Positions 16,489-23,609 of a stretch of DNA of 40,436 bases are shown in pieces (the stretch's first letter is position 1; the number at the start of each line of letters is the position of its first letter). The position numbers and the translations under genes are program-made. The notes beneath the pieces were generated by a model that had not been told where the DNA came from, ran no database searches, and saw only the letters and a list, made by a program, of their open reading frames with translations. This DNA comes from an uncultured Eubacteriales bacterium (GTDB taxonomy: Bacteria; Bacillota; Clostridia; Lachnospirales; Lachnospiraceae), in NCBI GenBank assembly GCA_949289145.1, contig CASEML010000046.1, positions 1 through 40,436 of the forward strand, written 5' to 3'.

Positions 16489-18252
16489 CTATATCCCTGC
16501 AATTAGTACACCGTCTTTTTTCAGAATACCGTTTGCATATCCATGTTCGAACAATATTTCTCCTGACACCGATACCTTTATATCTTCTTTCGTACAGTTT
16601 AACAACACCTGCATTTTATCATTTCCATAGTTATCGATTTTCATAAATTCCACCAGACGATCTTCTTTATACTCTTCTGTAAAATGGAAATTACGGCTTC
16701 GAAACAACGGATTTTCTTTTCTTAACTTAATCAACTGTTTCATAATCTGAATCTTGTCATCGTATCTCCCCTCTTCAATTTCTTTCCAAGGCATACACCT
16801 TCTACAGTCTGGATCAAAGCCTCCCTCTAAAGCAAGCTCTGTTCCGTAATAAATACAAGTACTTCCTGGCATGGCAAATAACACTGCCATCTGCTGATAA
16901 AATTTATCCAGATTTCCTATTTTTGTAATCAGACGAATCGTATCATGAGAATCTAATAAATTAAATAAAGCATCATTGATCTGCTGTGTATACATGGTAT
17001 AGCAGCGGTTAATGGCATACTCAAACTCATGTTTTCCCTTTCCTTCATCAATCCAGAACTCCGAAATACTTCCTGCCAACGGATAATTCATGACTGCATC
17101 AAATTCATCCCCTCGCAGCCATTCGATGGAATCATGCCAGATTTCACCTAAAATATAAAAATCTGGTTTTAAACTTCTCATACGTTCTCTTAAAAGCTTG
17201 CAGAATTTATGAGAAATTTCATTGGCCACATCCAGCCGCAGTCCGTCAATGTCATATTCCTTTACCCACATTTCACACACATCCAGTAAATAATCAATCA
17301 CCTTCTGGTTGTTGGTATTTAGTTTCGGCATAAAATCTGCAAACGCAAAGGAGTAGTATCTTCCCTTCTTCGTATTGTGTTCTTTCATGTTAAAGGGCCA
17401 TTCCTTCACCATAAACCAGTCAAAATATTCCGATTCCGGTCCCTTTTCCACCACATCCTGCCATGGTTTAAAGTTCCATCCACAATGGTTGAACACGCCG
17501 TCTAACATAACACGCATACCCTTTGCATGAGCGTTTTTTACTAGCTCCTGCATTACCTGTTTATCTCCAAAATGAGGATCTATTCTTTTGTAATCTGTGG
17601 TATCGTATTTGTGGGTTGTGGATGCTTCATTAATAGGTGTCAAATAAAGTCCGGTAATTCCTAAATCCTGCAGATAATCCAACTTGCTTTCAATGCCTTT
17701 TAAATCACCGCCATAAAACTGTTCATTGTTCACTTTTGTATCCGGTCCTGCCCAAGCACAAGTATTTTCCGGATTAATGGAGGGATCACCGTTACAGAAT
17801 CTTTCGGGAAAAATCTGGTACCATACAGTAGAAGTTACCCAATGGGGTGTTCTTCCAATGTCTGCCGGATTCATCCACGGGAAAGTAAAGCACTGCATGG
17901 TTCCTCCATACAACTCTTTATGCTCTTCATCGTAGAAACCGTTTTCTGCATAAAACCAGACTTTGTCTTCTGTGGTGATTAATTCAAAATAATAACGACA
18001 TCTTTTAAATTCTGGCTTTACGGTAGTGGTCCACCAGATATGATTCTGCAATCTTTTTTTAAATACAATTTCTTCTCTGGTTCCATCCCATGTTTCATTA
18101 CCGCCTAAAATACCTGCCGCAAAGGGATCACCATAATGTAAAAACACTTGTTTTACGTCATAACCTGTTTTAATATTAATAATCAAGTCGTCTTCATTTA
18201 ATGGGTAACACATATTGTCTGACATTCTATGATATACTGCTGCAAAGTTCAT
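16489..18252 (-). CDS. GH13 alpha-amylase family enzyme (neopullulanase/cyclomaltodextrinase type)
   Basis: A 587-residue cytosolic glycoside hydrolase. An N-terminal beta-sandwich of about 115 residues is followed by the TIM barrel with the four GH13 regions: VMLDGVFNHCG near 238, GLRLDVANE near 320 (Asp nucleophile), ILGEIWHD near 353 (acid/base Glu) and LLDSHDT near 415. The N-domain, the lack of a signal peptide and the length match cyclomaltodextrinase/neopullulanase (GH13_20), which break internalised malto-oligosaccharides. I start at 18252, seven bases after an AGGAGAG site. It stands alone with about 90 bp to glnS; with the debranching enzyme at 27085 it points to alpha-glucan use. 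Confidence 0.88.
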   Translation of the reverse strand: MNFAAVYHRMSDNMCYPLNEDDLIINIKTGYDVKQVFLHYGDPFAAGILGGNETWDGTREEIVFKKRLQNHIWWTTTVKPEFKRCRYYFELITTEDKVWFYAENGFYDEEHKELYGGTMQCFTFPWMNPADIGRTPHWVTSTVWYQIFPERFCNGDPSINPENTCAWAGPDTKVNNEQFYGGDLKGIESKLDYLQDLGITGLYLTPINEASTTHKYDTTDYKRIDPHFGDKQVMQELVKNAHAKGMRVMLDGVFNHCGWNFKPWQDVVEKGPESEYFDWFMVKEWPFNMKEHNTKKGRYYSFAFADFMPKLNTNNQKVIDYLLDVCEMWVKEYDIDGLRLDVANEISHKFCKLLRERMRSLKPDFYILGEIWHDSIEWLRGDEFDAVMNYPLAGSISEFWIDEGKGKHEFEYAINRCYTMYTQQINDALFNLLDSHDTIRLITKIGNLDKFYQQMAVLFAMPGSTCIYYGTELALEGGFDPDCRRCMPWKEIEEGRYDDKIQIMKQLIKLRKENPLFRSRNFHFTEEYKEDRLVEFMKIDNYGNDKMQVLLNCTKEDIKVSVSGEILFEHGYANGILKKDGVLIAGI

Positions 18253-18413
18253 TTTTATACTCTCCTTTGTTATTTTTTGTCCTCTCACTGTTATCTGTTG
18301 CCGATTTCTATTATAGGAACATTATTTGCGATATTCTATAGGTGAAAATGCTCATTTCTAACACTATTCTGCTATCTGTATGTTAATCTAAGCTTTTGCC
18401 AGCAGCCCTCTGC

Positions 18414-18683
18414 TCAAAAATCCTCCTCAATAATCTGAAATTCCAATGCGTCAAAGGATATGTTATCCACAAAATTATCCGCATGAAATCGAGTTTTTGC
18501 CACACGTTTAAATTCCTCCACATTGTGATTCAGCCAAATCGGTACACTTAAATCAAATTCATAGCATACTTTCTCTAAAGCTCCGAACACCTTATGAGTT
18601 CTTGTATCCTCTGTATCATCTTCAATCACAATATCCTTAACTAATTTGTTTTCCTTCCAAATCTTTGCCCATACTCTAAACAT
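18414..18683 (-). CDS. Small conserved protein of unknown function
   Basis: An 89-residue soluble protein, MFRVWAKIWKENKLVKDIVI through ALEFQIIEEDF, with a likely alpha/beta fold: a first strand, a helical middle (HKVFGALEKVCYEFDLSVPIWL), then an acidic end. I recall similar short proteins in many Lachnospiraceae but know no name or function. The ATG at 18683 is chosen because it follows AGGAT directly after AAAGGAATCA; nine earlier residues have no binding site. It lies between sigF and the amylase with its own gaps of about 100 and 160 bp. Confidence 0.65.
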   Translation of the reverse strand: MFRVWAKIWKENKLVKDIVIEDDTEDTRTHKVFGALEKVCYEFDLSVPIWLNHNVEEFKRVAKTRFHADNFVDNISFDALEFQIIEEDF

Positions 18684-18782
18684 ATCCTGTGATTCCTTTC
18701 TCTGCTGCAATTATACGATCCAATTGCCTTGAATTATACTATTTCCCCAAGTATAACATTGAATGTTCTTTTTCTCAATGCA

Positions 18783-19502
18783 TTATCCCAATTTTCCACG
18801 CATGCGCAACAGGATTCGCTTCTCTAAGCGGCTTACCTGCACCTGACTGATTCCTAATTTTTGTGCTGTTTCCGTCTGGGTTTTATCTTGAAAATATCGA
18901 AGAATGATCAGATCTCTCTCTCTCTCCTCCAAATCATCTAGTAATGACCGTAGCACCAGTCGATTGATAGTGTCTTCATTTTCATTTCTCTTATTCGCTA
19001 ACTTGTCTGCAAGGCAGATTTCACTTTCATCCCCCGAATATACCGAACGGTAAATAGAATCCACCTCCACACATGCCTCCATTGCCATAAGTATTTCTTC
19101 TTTATTTAGTCCGGTTGCTTCCTCTACCTCCTCTATGGCAGGTTCCCTGCCTTCTTTGTTTCTTATTTTTTCCTCAGCACTTTTAATCTTGTATGCATTT
19201 TCTTTGATAGAACGGCTCATTTTGATCATACCGTCGTCTCTTAAAAAACGCTTAATTTCTCCCATGATCATGGGCACTGCATACGTGGAAAATTTTACCT
19301 CAAAGGAAATATCAAACTTATCAATGGCTTTCATCAAACCGATGGAACCAATCTGAAATAAGTCTTCCAGTTCATGTCCCCGGTTAGCAAAACGTTTTAC
19401 AATACTCCAAACCAGACCTAAATTTTCTTCTACCAGTCTATCTCTCGCCGCTTTATCTCCATGGTGTGATTTATCAATTAATTCAATTGTATGCTCCACC
19501 AT
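18783..19502 (-). CDS. sigF: RNA polymerase sporulation sigma factor SigF
   Basis: The 239-residue sigma-70 family factor is the first forespore-specific sigma. Region 2 shows AARDRLVEENLGLVWSIVKRF, DLFQIGSIGLMKAIDKFD and KFSTYAVPMIMGEIKRFLRDDG; region 4 has ERERDLIILRYFQDKTQTETAQKLGISQVQVSRLEKRIL. It is the last gene of the spoIIA operon, starting nine bases after spoIIAB with a GAGGGG site, and would be held inactive by SpoIIAB before septation. SigG is the close alternative; the operon context decides for SigF. Confidence 0.94.
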   Translation of the reverse strand: MVEHTIELIDKSHHGDKAARDRLVEENLGLVWSIVKRFANRGHELEDLFQIGSIGLMKAIDKFDISFEVKFSTYAVPMIMGEIKRFLRDDGMIKMSRSIKENAYKIKSAEEKIRNKEGREPAIEEVEEATGLNKEEILMAMEACVEVDSIYRSVYSGDESEICLADKLANKRNENEDTINRLVLRSLLDDLEERERDLIILRYFQDKTQTETAQKLGISQVQVSRLEKRILLRMRGKLG

Positions 19503-19511
19503 TTTCCCCTC

Positions 19512-19934
19512 TTATCCCATAATTTTTTTATTCATATATATGGTTGTTCCCTTATTCACTTCACTTTCAATATGTATCTCATCCATAAAAGCTTCCATAA
19601 AAGCAAATCCCATGCCGGAACGTTCTAAATCCGGCCTGGTGGTATACATAGGTTCCATTGCCTTTTCAATATTTTCTATACCACAACCATAGTCAGTGAT
19701 TTCTAAATATATCGTATTCTCTTTAATGGCTGCCTTTAGAAGAATTTTTTCAACCCGTTCGCCATAACCATGAATGATGGAATTGGTCACCGCTTCTGAC
19801 ACTGCTGTTTTCACATCTTCAATCTCTTCTAACGTAGGATTCAGCAATGTGACAAATGCCGCCACTGCCACTCTTGCAAAACCTTCATTTTCTGAACGGC
19901 TGTCAAACTCTATCATCATATTATTTTCTCTCAT
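19512..19934 (-). CDS. spoIIAB: Anti-sigma F factor SpoIIAB
   Basis: A 140-residue GHKL-family serine kinase and anti-sigma factor. The ATP-binding boxes are seen in VKTAVSEAVTNSIIHGYG (N-box), EITDYGCGIENIEKA (G1) and LERSGMGFAFMEAFMD (G2). It binds SigF and phosphorylates SpoIIAA. The start at 19934 is fixed by an AGGAGG six bases upstream, which lies at the 3' end of spoIIAA; there is one base between the SpoIIAA stop and this ATG. The frame is open six residues further upstream but has no binding site there. Confidence 0.94.
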   Translation of the reverse strand: MRENNMMIEFDSRSENEGFARVAVAAFVTLLNPTLEEIEDVKTAVSEAVTNSIIHGYGERVEKILLKAAIKENTIYLEITDYGCGIENIEKAMEPMYTTRPDLERSGMGFAFMEAFMDEIHIESEVNKGTTIYMNKKIMG

Positions 19935-19935
19935 T

Positions 19936-20253
19936 TTATGCCTCCTGCTCATATATCATAATCATTTTACTTAATCCACTTAACAGAAATATCTTCTTGA
20001 TTCGCTGATTTACATGAATGGCAGCAACCGTTCCGCCCAAACATTTCATGTTTTTATACCTCCCCACAATCACGCCAATGCCGGAGCTGTCCATAAATTC
20101 CGTATTTTGAAAATCAAACAATATTTCTCTTACATTCTCCTGCATCATAATGCTGTCTGCCATTTCTCGGATTGAAATGCAATTGTGATGGTCTAAATCC
20201 TTAGGAACCATGATTCTTAAAGTTTCACCTTCTATTTGAAAGATCTGATTCAT
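19936..20253 (-). CDS. spoIIAA: Anti-anti-sigma F factor SpoIIAA
   Basis: The 105-residue protein is a STAS domain. The phosphorylated serine is in FMDSSGIGVIVGRYK near residue 57-58. The dephosphorylated form releases SigF from SpoIIAB in the forespore. It is the first gene of spoIIAA-spoIIAB-sigF. Only about 60 bp separate it from the terminator of the upstream TPR gene, so the operon promoter must be there; I could not pick out a convincing sigma-H promoter or Spo0A box. Confidence 0.94.
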   Translation of the reverse strand: MNQIFQIEGETLRIMVPKDLDHHNCISIREMADSIMMQENVREILFDFQNTEFMDSSGIGVIVGRYKNMKCLGGTVAAIHVNQRIKKIFLLSGLSKMIMIYEQEA

Positions 20254-20313
20254 ATAATTTTCTCCTTTTCTTTTACGCCAAAATCTTTACCGTTGTCCGT
20301 TTTAAGCAATTCA

Positions 20314-20343
20314 AAAAGCGATGGTCCATTAACCATCGCTTTT
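20314..20343 (-). terminator. Intrinsic terminator of the TPR-protein gene
   Basis: Perfect arms AAAAGCGATGG (20314-20324) and CCATCGCTTTT (20333-20343) with an eight-base loop. Read on the minus strand the stem ends in a T-run. It separates the TPR gene from the spoIIA operon. Confidence 0.85.
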
Positions 20344-20361
20344 CTTTCGTACTTTTATAAA

Positions 20362-21750
20362 TTATTCTGCTTCTGTCACTGATGCAAGATTTGCTTGTGC
20401 GTCACTGGCTGCCCTAGTTCCCGGGAATTTTTCTATTACTTCCTGAAATAGTTTAGCTGCATTTTCATTATCGCCTGATTTCTGATAGGAGCGTGCAGTA
20501 TAATACAGTGCATTTACAGAAGTATCGTCAAGAGCATAGGCCTTTTGCAAATTTTCAATGGCTTCTTCATATCTGCCGCTGGTATAAGCTGAATACCCAG
20601 TCTTATAGTATTCATCGGCCGCCTTTTCCATCACTTCACCGTTAATCTTCTCGTATACAGTCTTAAATCCTTCCTTGGCATTTTCCACAGTTTCCTCTGT
20701 AATGCCTGAAATGGCCTCTGCCGCTTCTGTTGATTTTCCTTCCATATAAAGATTCGCCGCTGTCAACAGCGCATCATAGGAATTTAAAGCTCCCCCATCA
20801 CCTTCGTATTCATCCAGTTTTTCTTGAATTTCTTTGTTCTGACTTTCCAAGGTTGTAATCTCTGCCTGCAAATCTTCCACTTCCGCTGTCTTTACTGCCA
20901 CCTGTTCACTATACTGTTTGATTTCCTTGTCTGCCTCACTTTGTGTCAAACTGATTTTTGCCGGCAATACCACAAACCAAACAAGGGCTGCGCCCAAAAC
21001 AAGCCCTATGATAATATTAATCACAGTGCTCATACCGGTATTTTCTTTGTATTCTTTTGGCTGAATAACTGTGTCATTTCCAACCTTATACATTACTTTG
21101 GTGTCTTTTTTATCTGACACCACATTTGTCTTTTTACCGCGCAAAAGTTCAAGCTCTCTTAAATACCTAAGTGTCATGGTATTATTAGAATCGATTTCCT
21201 CTGCCTTTTTTAGTTCTTTTGCTGCCAGATTGTATTCTTCATTTTTCAGGTAGATTAACGCAAGCAGCTGCCTTGCCTTAATTAACTTTGGATTTACCAA
21301 TATAACCTTTTTCAGCTGGATAACTGCCAGATCATAACTCTCCTGCTTACAGTAAATCAATGCTAGATTATATTTTTTTATACTTTGGTTAATTTCCTCT
21401 AACTTTGCAGGGCTGGACTGGACTGCTTTAATATAATCATCCACAATATTTTTCTTGCTCTTCATATTTTTGCTGATAACCCACTCGCTTAAAGCAGCCA
21501 CAATTTCGCCCATTTCATAATAGACAAGACCTAATAGATTTCTTGCCTGTATGTTCTTTTTATTATATTTTAAGCTCTGTTTTAAGCACATTACTGCCCC
21601 GGATAAATCACGGACCGATGCCTTTTCCAATCCCTCATTATAAAATTGATTTGAGAGATGCATAATTGTCTTATATGTTTTAACGTCTGCACCACATGAA
21701 GTACAAAAATCGTTTTCAGATAGTGCAGCACCACAACGATAACATTTCAT
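20362..21750 (-). CDS. Zinc-ribbon, transmembrane, TPR-repeat protein
   Basis: A 462-residue protein with a clear modular order. Residues 1-22 are a zinc ribbon (CYRCGAAL, CTSCGAD). About 25-205 are cytosolic TPR units (CLKQSLKYNKKNIQARNLLG, QLKKVILVNPKLIKARQLLA). One membrane helix lies near 243-265 (VINIIIGLVLGAALVWFVVL). About 270-318 is a coiled coil, and 325-462 is an extracytoplasmic TPR domain (AIENLQKAYALDDTSVNALY, AAKLFQEVIEKFPGT). Two TPR scaffolds on opposite sides of the membrane suggest a bridge between cytosolic and external partners. No function is established. It shares the folC transcript, after a 49-residue ORF, and has its own terminator before spoIIAA. Confidence 0.85.
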   Translation of the reverse strand: MKCYRCGAALSENDFCTSCGADVKTYKTIMHLSNQFYNEGLEKASVRDLSGAVMCLKQSLKYNKKNIQARNLLGLVYYEMGEIVAALSEWVISKNMKSKKNIVDDYIKAVQSSPAKLEEINQSIKKYNLALIYCKQESYDLAVIQLKKVILVNPKLIKARQLLALIYLKNEEYNLAAKELKKAEEIDSNNTMTLRYLRELELLRGKKTNVVSDKKDTKVMYKVGNDTVIQPKEYKENTGMSTVINIIIGLVLGAALVWFVVLPAKISLTQSEADKEIKQYSEQVAVKTAEVEDLQAEITTLESQNKEIQEKLDEYEGDGGALNSYDALLTAANLYMEGKSTEAAEAISGITEETVENAKEGFKTVYEKINGEVMEKAADEYYKTGYSAYTSGRYEEAIENLQKAYALDDTSVNALYYTARSYQKSGDNENAAKLFQEVIEKFPGTRAASDAQANLASVTEAE

Positions 21751-21764
21751 TTTTGCTCCATTCC

Positions 21765-21780
21765 GCCTGCTACCGCAGGC
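21765..21780. repeat. GC-rich hairpin just upstream of the TPR gene
   Basis: GCCTGC (21765-21770) and GCAGGC (21775-21780) form a six-base stem with a four-base loop. On the minus strand it lies in the leader about 15 bases before the TPR gene start, close to its ribosome binding site. Followed by TTTTCTT on the plus strand, it also looks like a plus-strand terminator, but no plus-strand gene ends there. Confidence 0.4.
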
Positions 21781-21797
21781 TTTTCTTACTATGTCTG

Positions 21798-21947
21798 TTA
21801 CTGGTCACTATCTTTGGATTCTTTTAACATTTCCTTCAAAATATCCATCATATCTGTCATATCATGACTGTAAATGGCTTCTTCTGCTTCTTCCACTTCT
21901 AAACTCGGGTGAAATTTTTTCAATTCTTCTTCAAAATTTATCATCAT
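21798..21947 (-). CDS. 49-residue acidic protein translationally coupled to folC
   Basis: A short minus-strand ORF below the usual length cut-off: MMINFEEELKKFHPS, then SLEVEEAEEAIYSHD and MTDMMDILKEMLKESK, ending at TAA 21798-21800. An AGGAGAG site inside the last codons of folC lies four bases before its tandem ATG codons at 21947 and 21944, and the ORF overlaps the folC stop by 17 bases. The composition (acidic, two amphipathic helices) is that of a real small protein rather than a random frame. Function unknown; a regulator or subunit partner is possible. Confidence 0.6.
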   Translation of the reverse strand: MMINFEEELKKFHPSLEVEEAEEAIYSHDMTDMMDILKEMLKESKDSDQ

Positions 21948-23238
21948 TCAACTCTCCTGTAATCGCCTTCAATTCTCCAATTAAATACAGTGATCCAACG
22001 CAAAACAAAACTCTTTCCTTGTTCTTTAATTCCAGAGCCTTTTTCCACGCTGTTTCTGTATTTTTGCAACAAATAACCTGTCTTTGTGTGTATCTTTCAA
22101 AAATATCCTTCAACTGCCCTGCCTCCATGCTGCGAGGCGTATCTAAGTTTGTCACCACCACTGCTTCTGCATTGAGGGTTAGGACAATTTCTTTTATTAT
22201 TTTTTCACATTTTTTTTCTTTCACTGCACCAAACAGCAGAACACACTCTCTGCCTTTGGTAAGTTCTTTTGCTGTTTCTAAAAATGCCCTGATTCCGTCT
22301 ATATTATGGGCGCCATCAAAATATATATCCTTTATGACCTGCTCCATGCGTCCCTGCCATAATCGTTTGTTCAATCCCTGATTTATTATTTCAGGGCTGT
22401 ATTCATCTTTATCTAATAGTTTTTCTATAATCCGAATTGCCATTACCGCATTTTCCACTTGATAAATGGCAGAATAAGGTAAGGAAACTCTAATGTAATC
22501 ATAATACTTAACATTGAGAGAAAAATCAATATGTTTGTTGTTTTTTTCACAAATTTCATAATCTCTTCTGTAAATCTTAAGAATTTTTGTCATTTTTTCC
22601 TGTGCTTTTGCTTCAATTACTTTTATAGCTTCTTCTGAGTTGATTCCCACGATTACCGGAACTTCTTCCTTTATGATTCCTGCTTTTTCTGCCGCAATCT
22701 CCGCTATGGTTTCTCCCAAATATTCGGTGTGATCTAAACTAATAGAAGTAATGGCTGTCATCACAGGAGATTTAATTACATTAGTAGAATCTAATCTTCC
22801 ACCCAATCCAGTTTCTAACACTGCATACTCCACCTGATTTTTTTGAAAATATACTAATGCCATTGCAAAAAGAATTTCAAAAAATGTGGGATGAGAGAAA
22901 CCCCGCTCCATAATTTTCTCCACTGCCTCTTTCACCTGTTGAAAGTTATCTAAAAACTCCTGTTTTGACATTTCTACACCGTCTATCTGAAATCGTTCTG
23001 TAATTCTTACTAGATGGGGAGAAGTAAATAAACCCGTTTTTTTTCCTGCTTCCGTAAGCATAGAAGCGGTAAACGCACAGACAGAACCTTTTCCGTTGGT
23101 TCCTGCCACATGAATTATTTTCATACTTTTTTCCGGATTTCCCAGTTCTTTGATCAATTCCCTGGTGTTGTCTAATCCGTTTTTCTTTGTAAATTTCGGT
23201 ACATCTAATATATATTTCTCTGCTTCTTGGTATGTCAT
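21931..23238 (-). CDS. folC: Folylpolyglutamate synthase / dihydrofolate synthase
   Basis: A 435-residue Mur-ligase family enzyme that adds glutamate to folates. It has the ATP-binding P-loop VAGTNGKGSVCAF near 45, the TSPHLVRITERFQIDG motif near 72, GLGGRLDSTNV near 146, SLDHTEYLGETIAEIAAEKAGI near 170 and YFDGAHNIDGIRAFLE near 308. An AGGAGG-like site (GGGAGG) precedes the ATG. It leads a unit with a 49-residue ORF and the TPR protein. Whether it also has dihydrofolate synthase activity cannot be told from the sequence. Confidence 0.93.
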   Translation of the reverse strand: MTYQEAEKYILDVPKFTKKNGLDNTRELIKELGNPEKSMKIIHVAGTNGKGSVCAFTASMLTEAGKKTGLFTSPHLVRITERFQIDGVEMSKQEFLDNFQQVKEAVEKIMERGFSHPTFFEILFAMALVYFQKNQVEYAVLETGLGGRLDSTNVIKSPVMTAITSISLDHTEYLGETIAEIAAEKAGIIKEEVPVIVGINSEEAIKVIEAKAQEKMTKILKIYRRDYEICEKNNKHIDFSLNVKYYDYIRVSLPYSAIYQVENAVMAIRIIEKLLDKDEYSPEIINQGLNKRLWQGRMEQVIKDIYFDGAHNIDGIRAFLETAKELTKGRECVLLFGAVKEKKCEKIIKEIVLTLNAEAVVVTNLDTPRSMEAGQLKDIFERYTQRQVICCKNTETAWKKALELKNKERVLFCVGSLYLIGELKAITGELNDDKF

Positions 23239-23269
23239 GGTGAACCTCCCGGATTTTCTCTGCTTTACT

Positions 23270-23297
23270 ATTATAATCTTCTGGGAAAATTATGCAA
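23270..23297 (-). promoter_or_regulatory. folC promoter
   Basis: On the minus strand -35 TTGCAT (23292-23297), a 16-bp spacer and -10 TATAAT (23270-23275), about 32 bp before the folC start. Confidence 0.6.
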
Positions 23298-23361
23298 GAA
23301 ATTTTTGTTGTCGAATTATTGGTTATGGGATAATTCAAATATTTTCACGTAAATCTGTGGC

Positions 23362-23478
23362 TCACATGGACTGTGCATTGGCAACACCTAAATAAATGCC
23401 TTCCTCACGTATAACATCCCTTACTTTTTCTTCGTTATATTCTGTTATACACGCATCAATCATCTTTGCCCGGTGGGC
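23362..23478 (-). pseudogene. C-terminal remnant of an Rpn-family nuclease
   Basis: Within the 370-bp gap between folC and valS the minus strand reads AHRAKMIDACITEYNEEK and then VRDVIREEG before a stop at 23362. This is the typical tail of Rpn (recombination-promoting PD-(D/E)XK nuclease, once called putative transposase) proteins, with the (I/L)TEYDE segment and the REEG start of the repeat-rich end. There is no catalytic part. The remaining DNA of the gap holds only the folC promoter and the valS terminator. Confidence 0.55.
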
Positions 23479-23517
23479 TTATAAAAAATATATACGAGCT
23501 GTATTTCAATAGTACAA

Positions 23518-23552
23518 ATACTCCCTAAAAGGCTTATCCTCTTAGGGAGTAT
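23518..23552 (-). terminator. Probable valS terminator
   Basis: Eleven-base perfect arms ATACTCCCTAA (23518-23528) and TTAGGGAGTAT (23542-23552) lie 58 bp downstream of the valS stop. The T-run on the minus strand is short, so termination may be partial. Confidence 0.55.
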
Positions 23553-23609
23553 TGTATACCGCTCATGGGCGTTCGAAGAACCCAAAATCCAAACTATTGT
23601 TATAATCAT

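Noticed and set aside
18395-18420. Stem GCAG/CTGC after the small unknown gene as a terminator
   Set aside because: Only four pairs and no T-run.
20254-20312. Sigma-H promoter or Spo0A box for spoIIA
   Set aside because: GAAT occurs, but no matching -35 at the right distance and no TGTCGAA-like box could be defended.
21765-21787. Plus-strand terminator-like hairpin GCCTGC/GCAGGC with TTTTCTT
   Set aside because: No plus-strand gene ends there; kept only as a leader hairpin of the TPR gene.
21791-22381. Long plus-strand ORF antisense to folC
   Set aside because: No ribosome binding site and composition of a shadow; folC on the other strand is a full conserved enzyme.
22946-23338. 130-residue minus-strand ORF overlapping the folC start
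   Set aside because: It lies in another frame of folC and its upstream gap and has no binding site or recognisable features.
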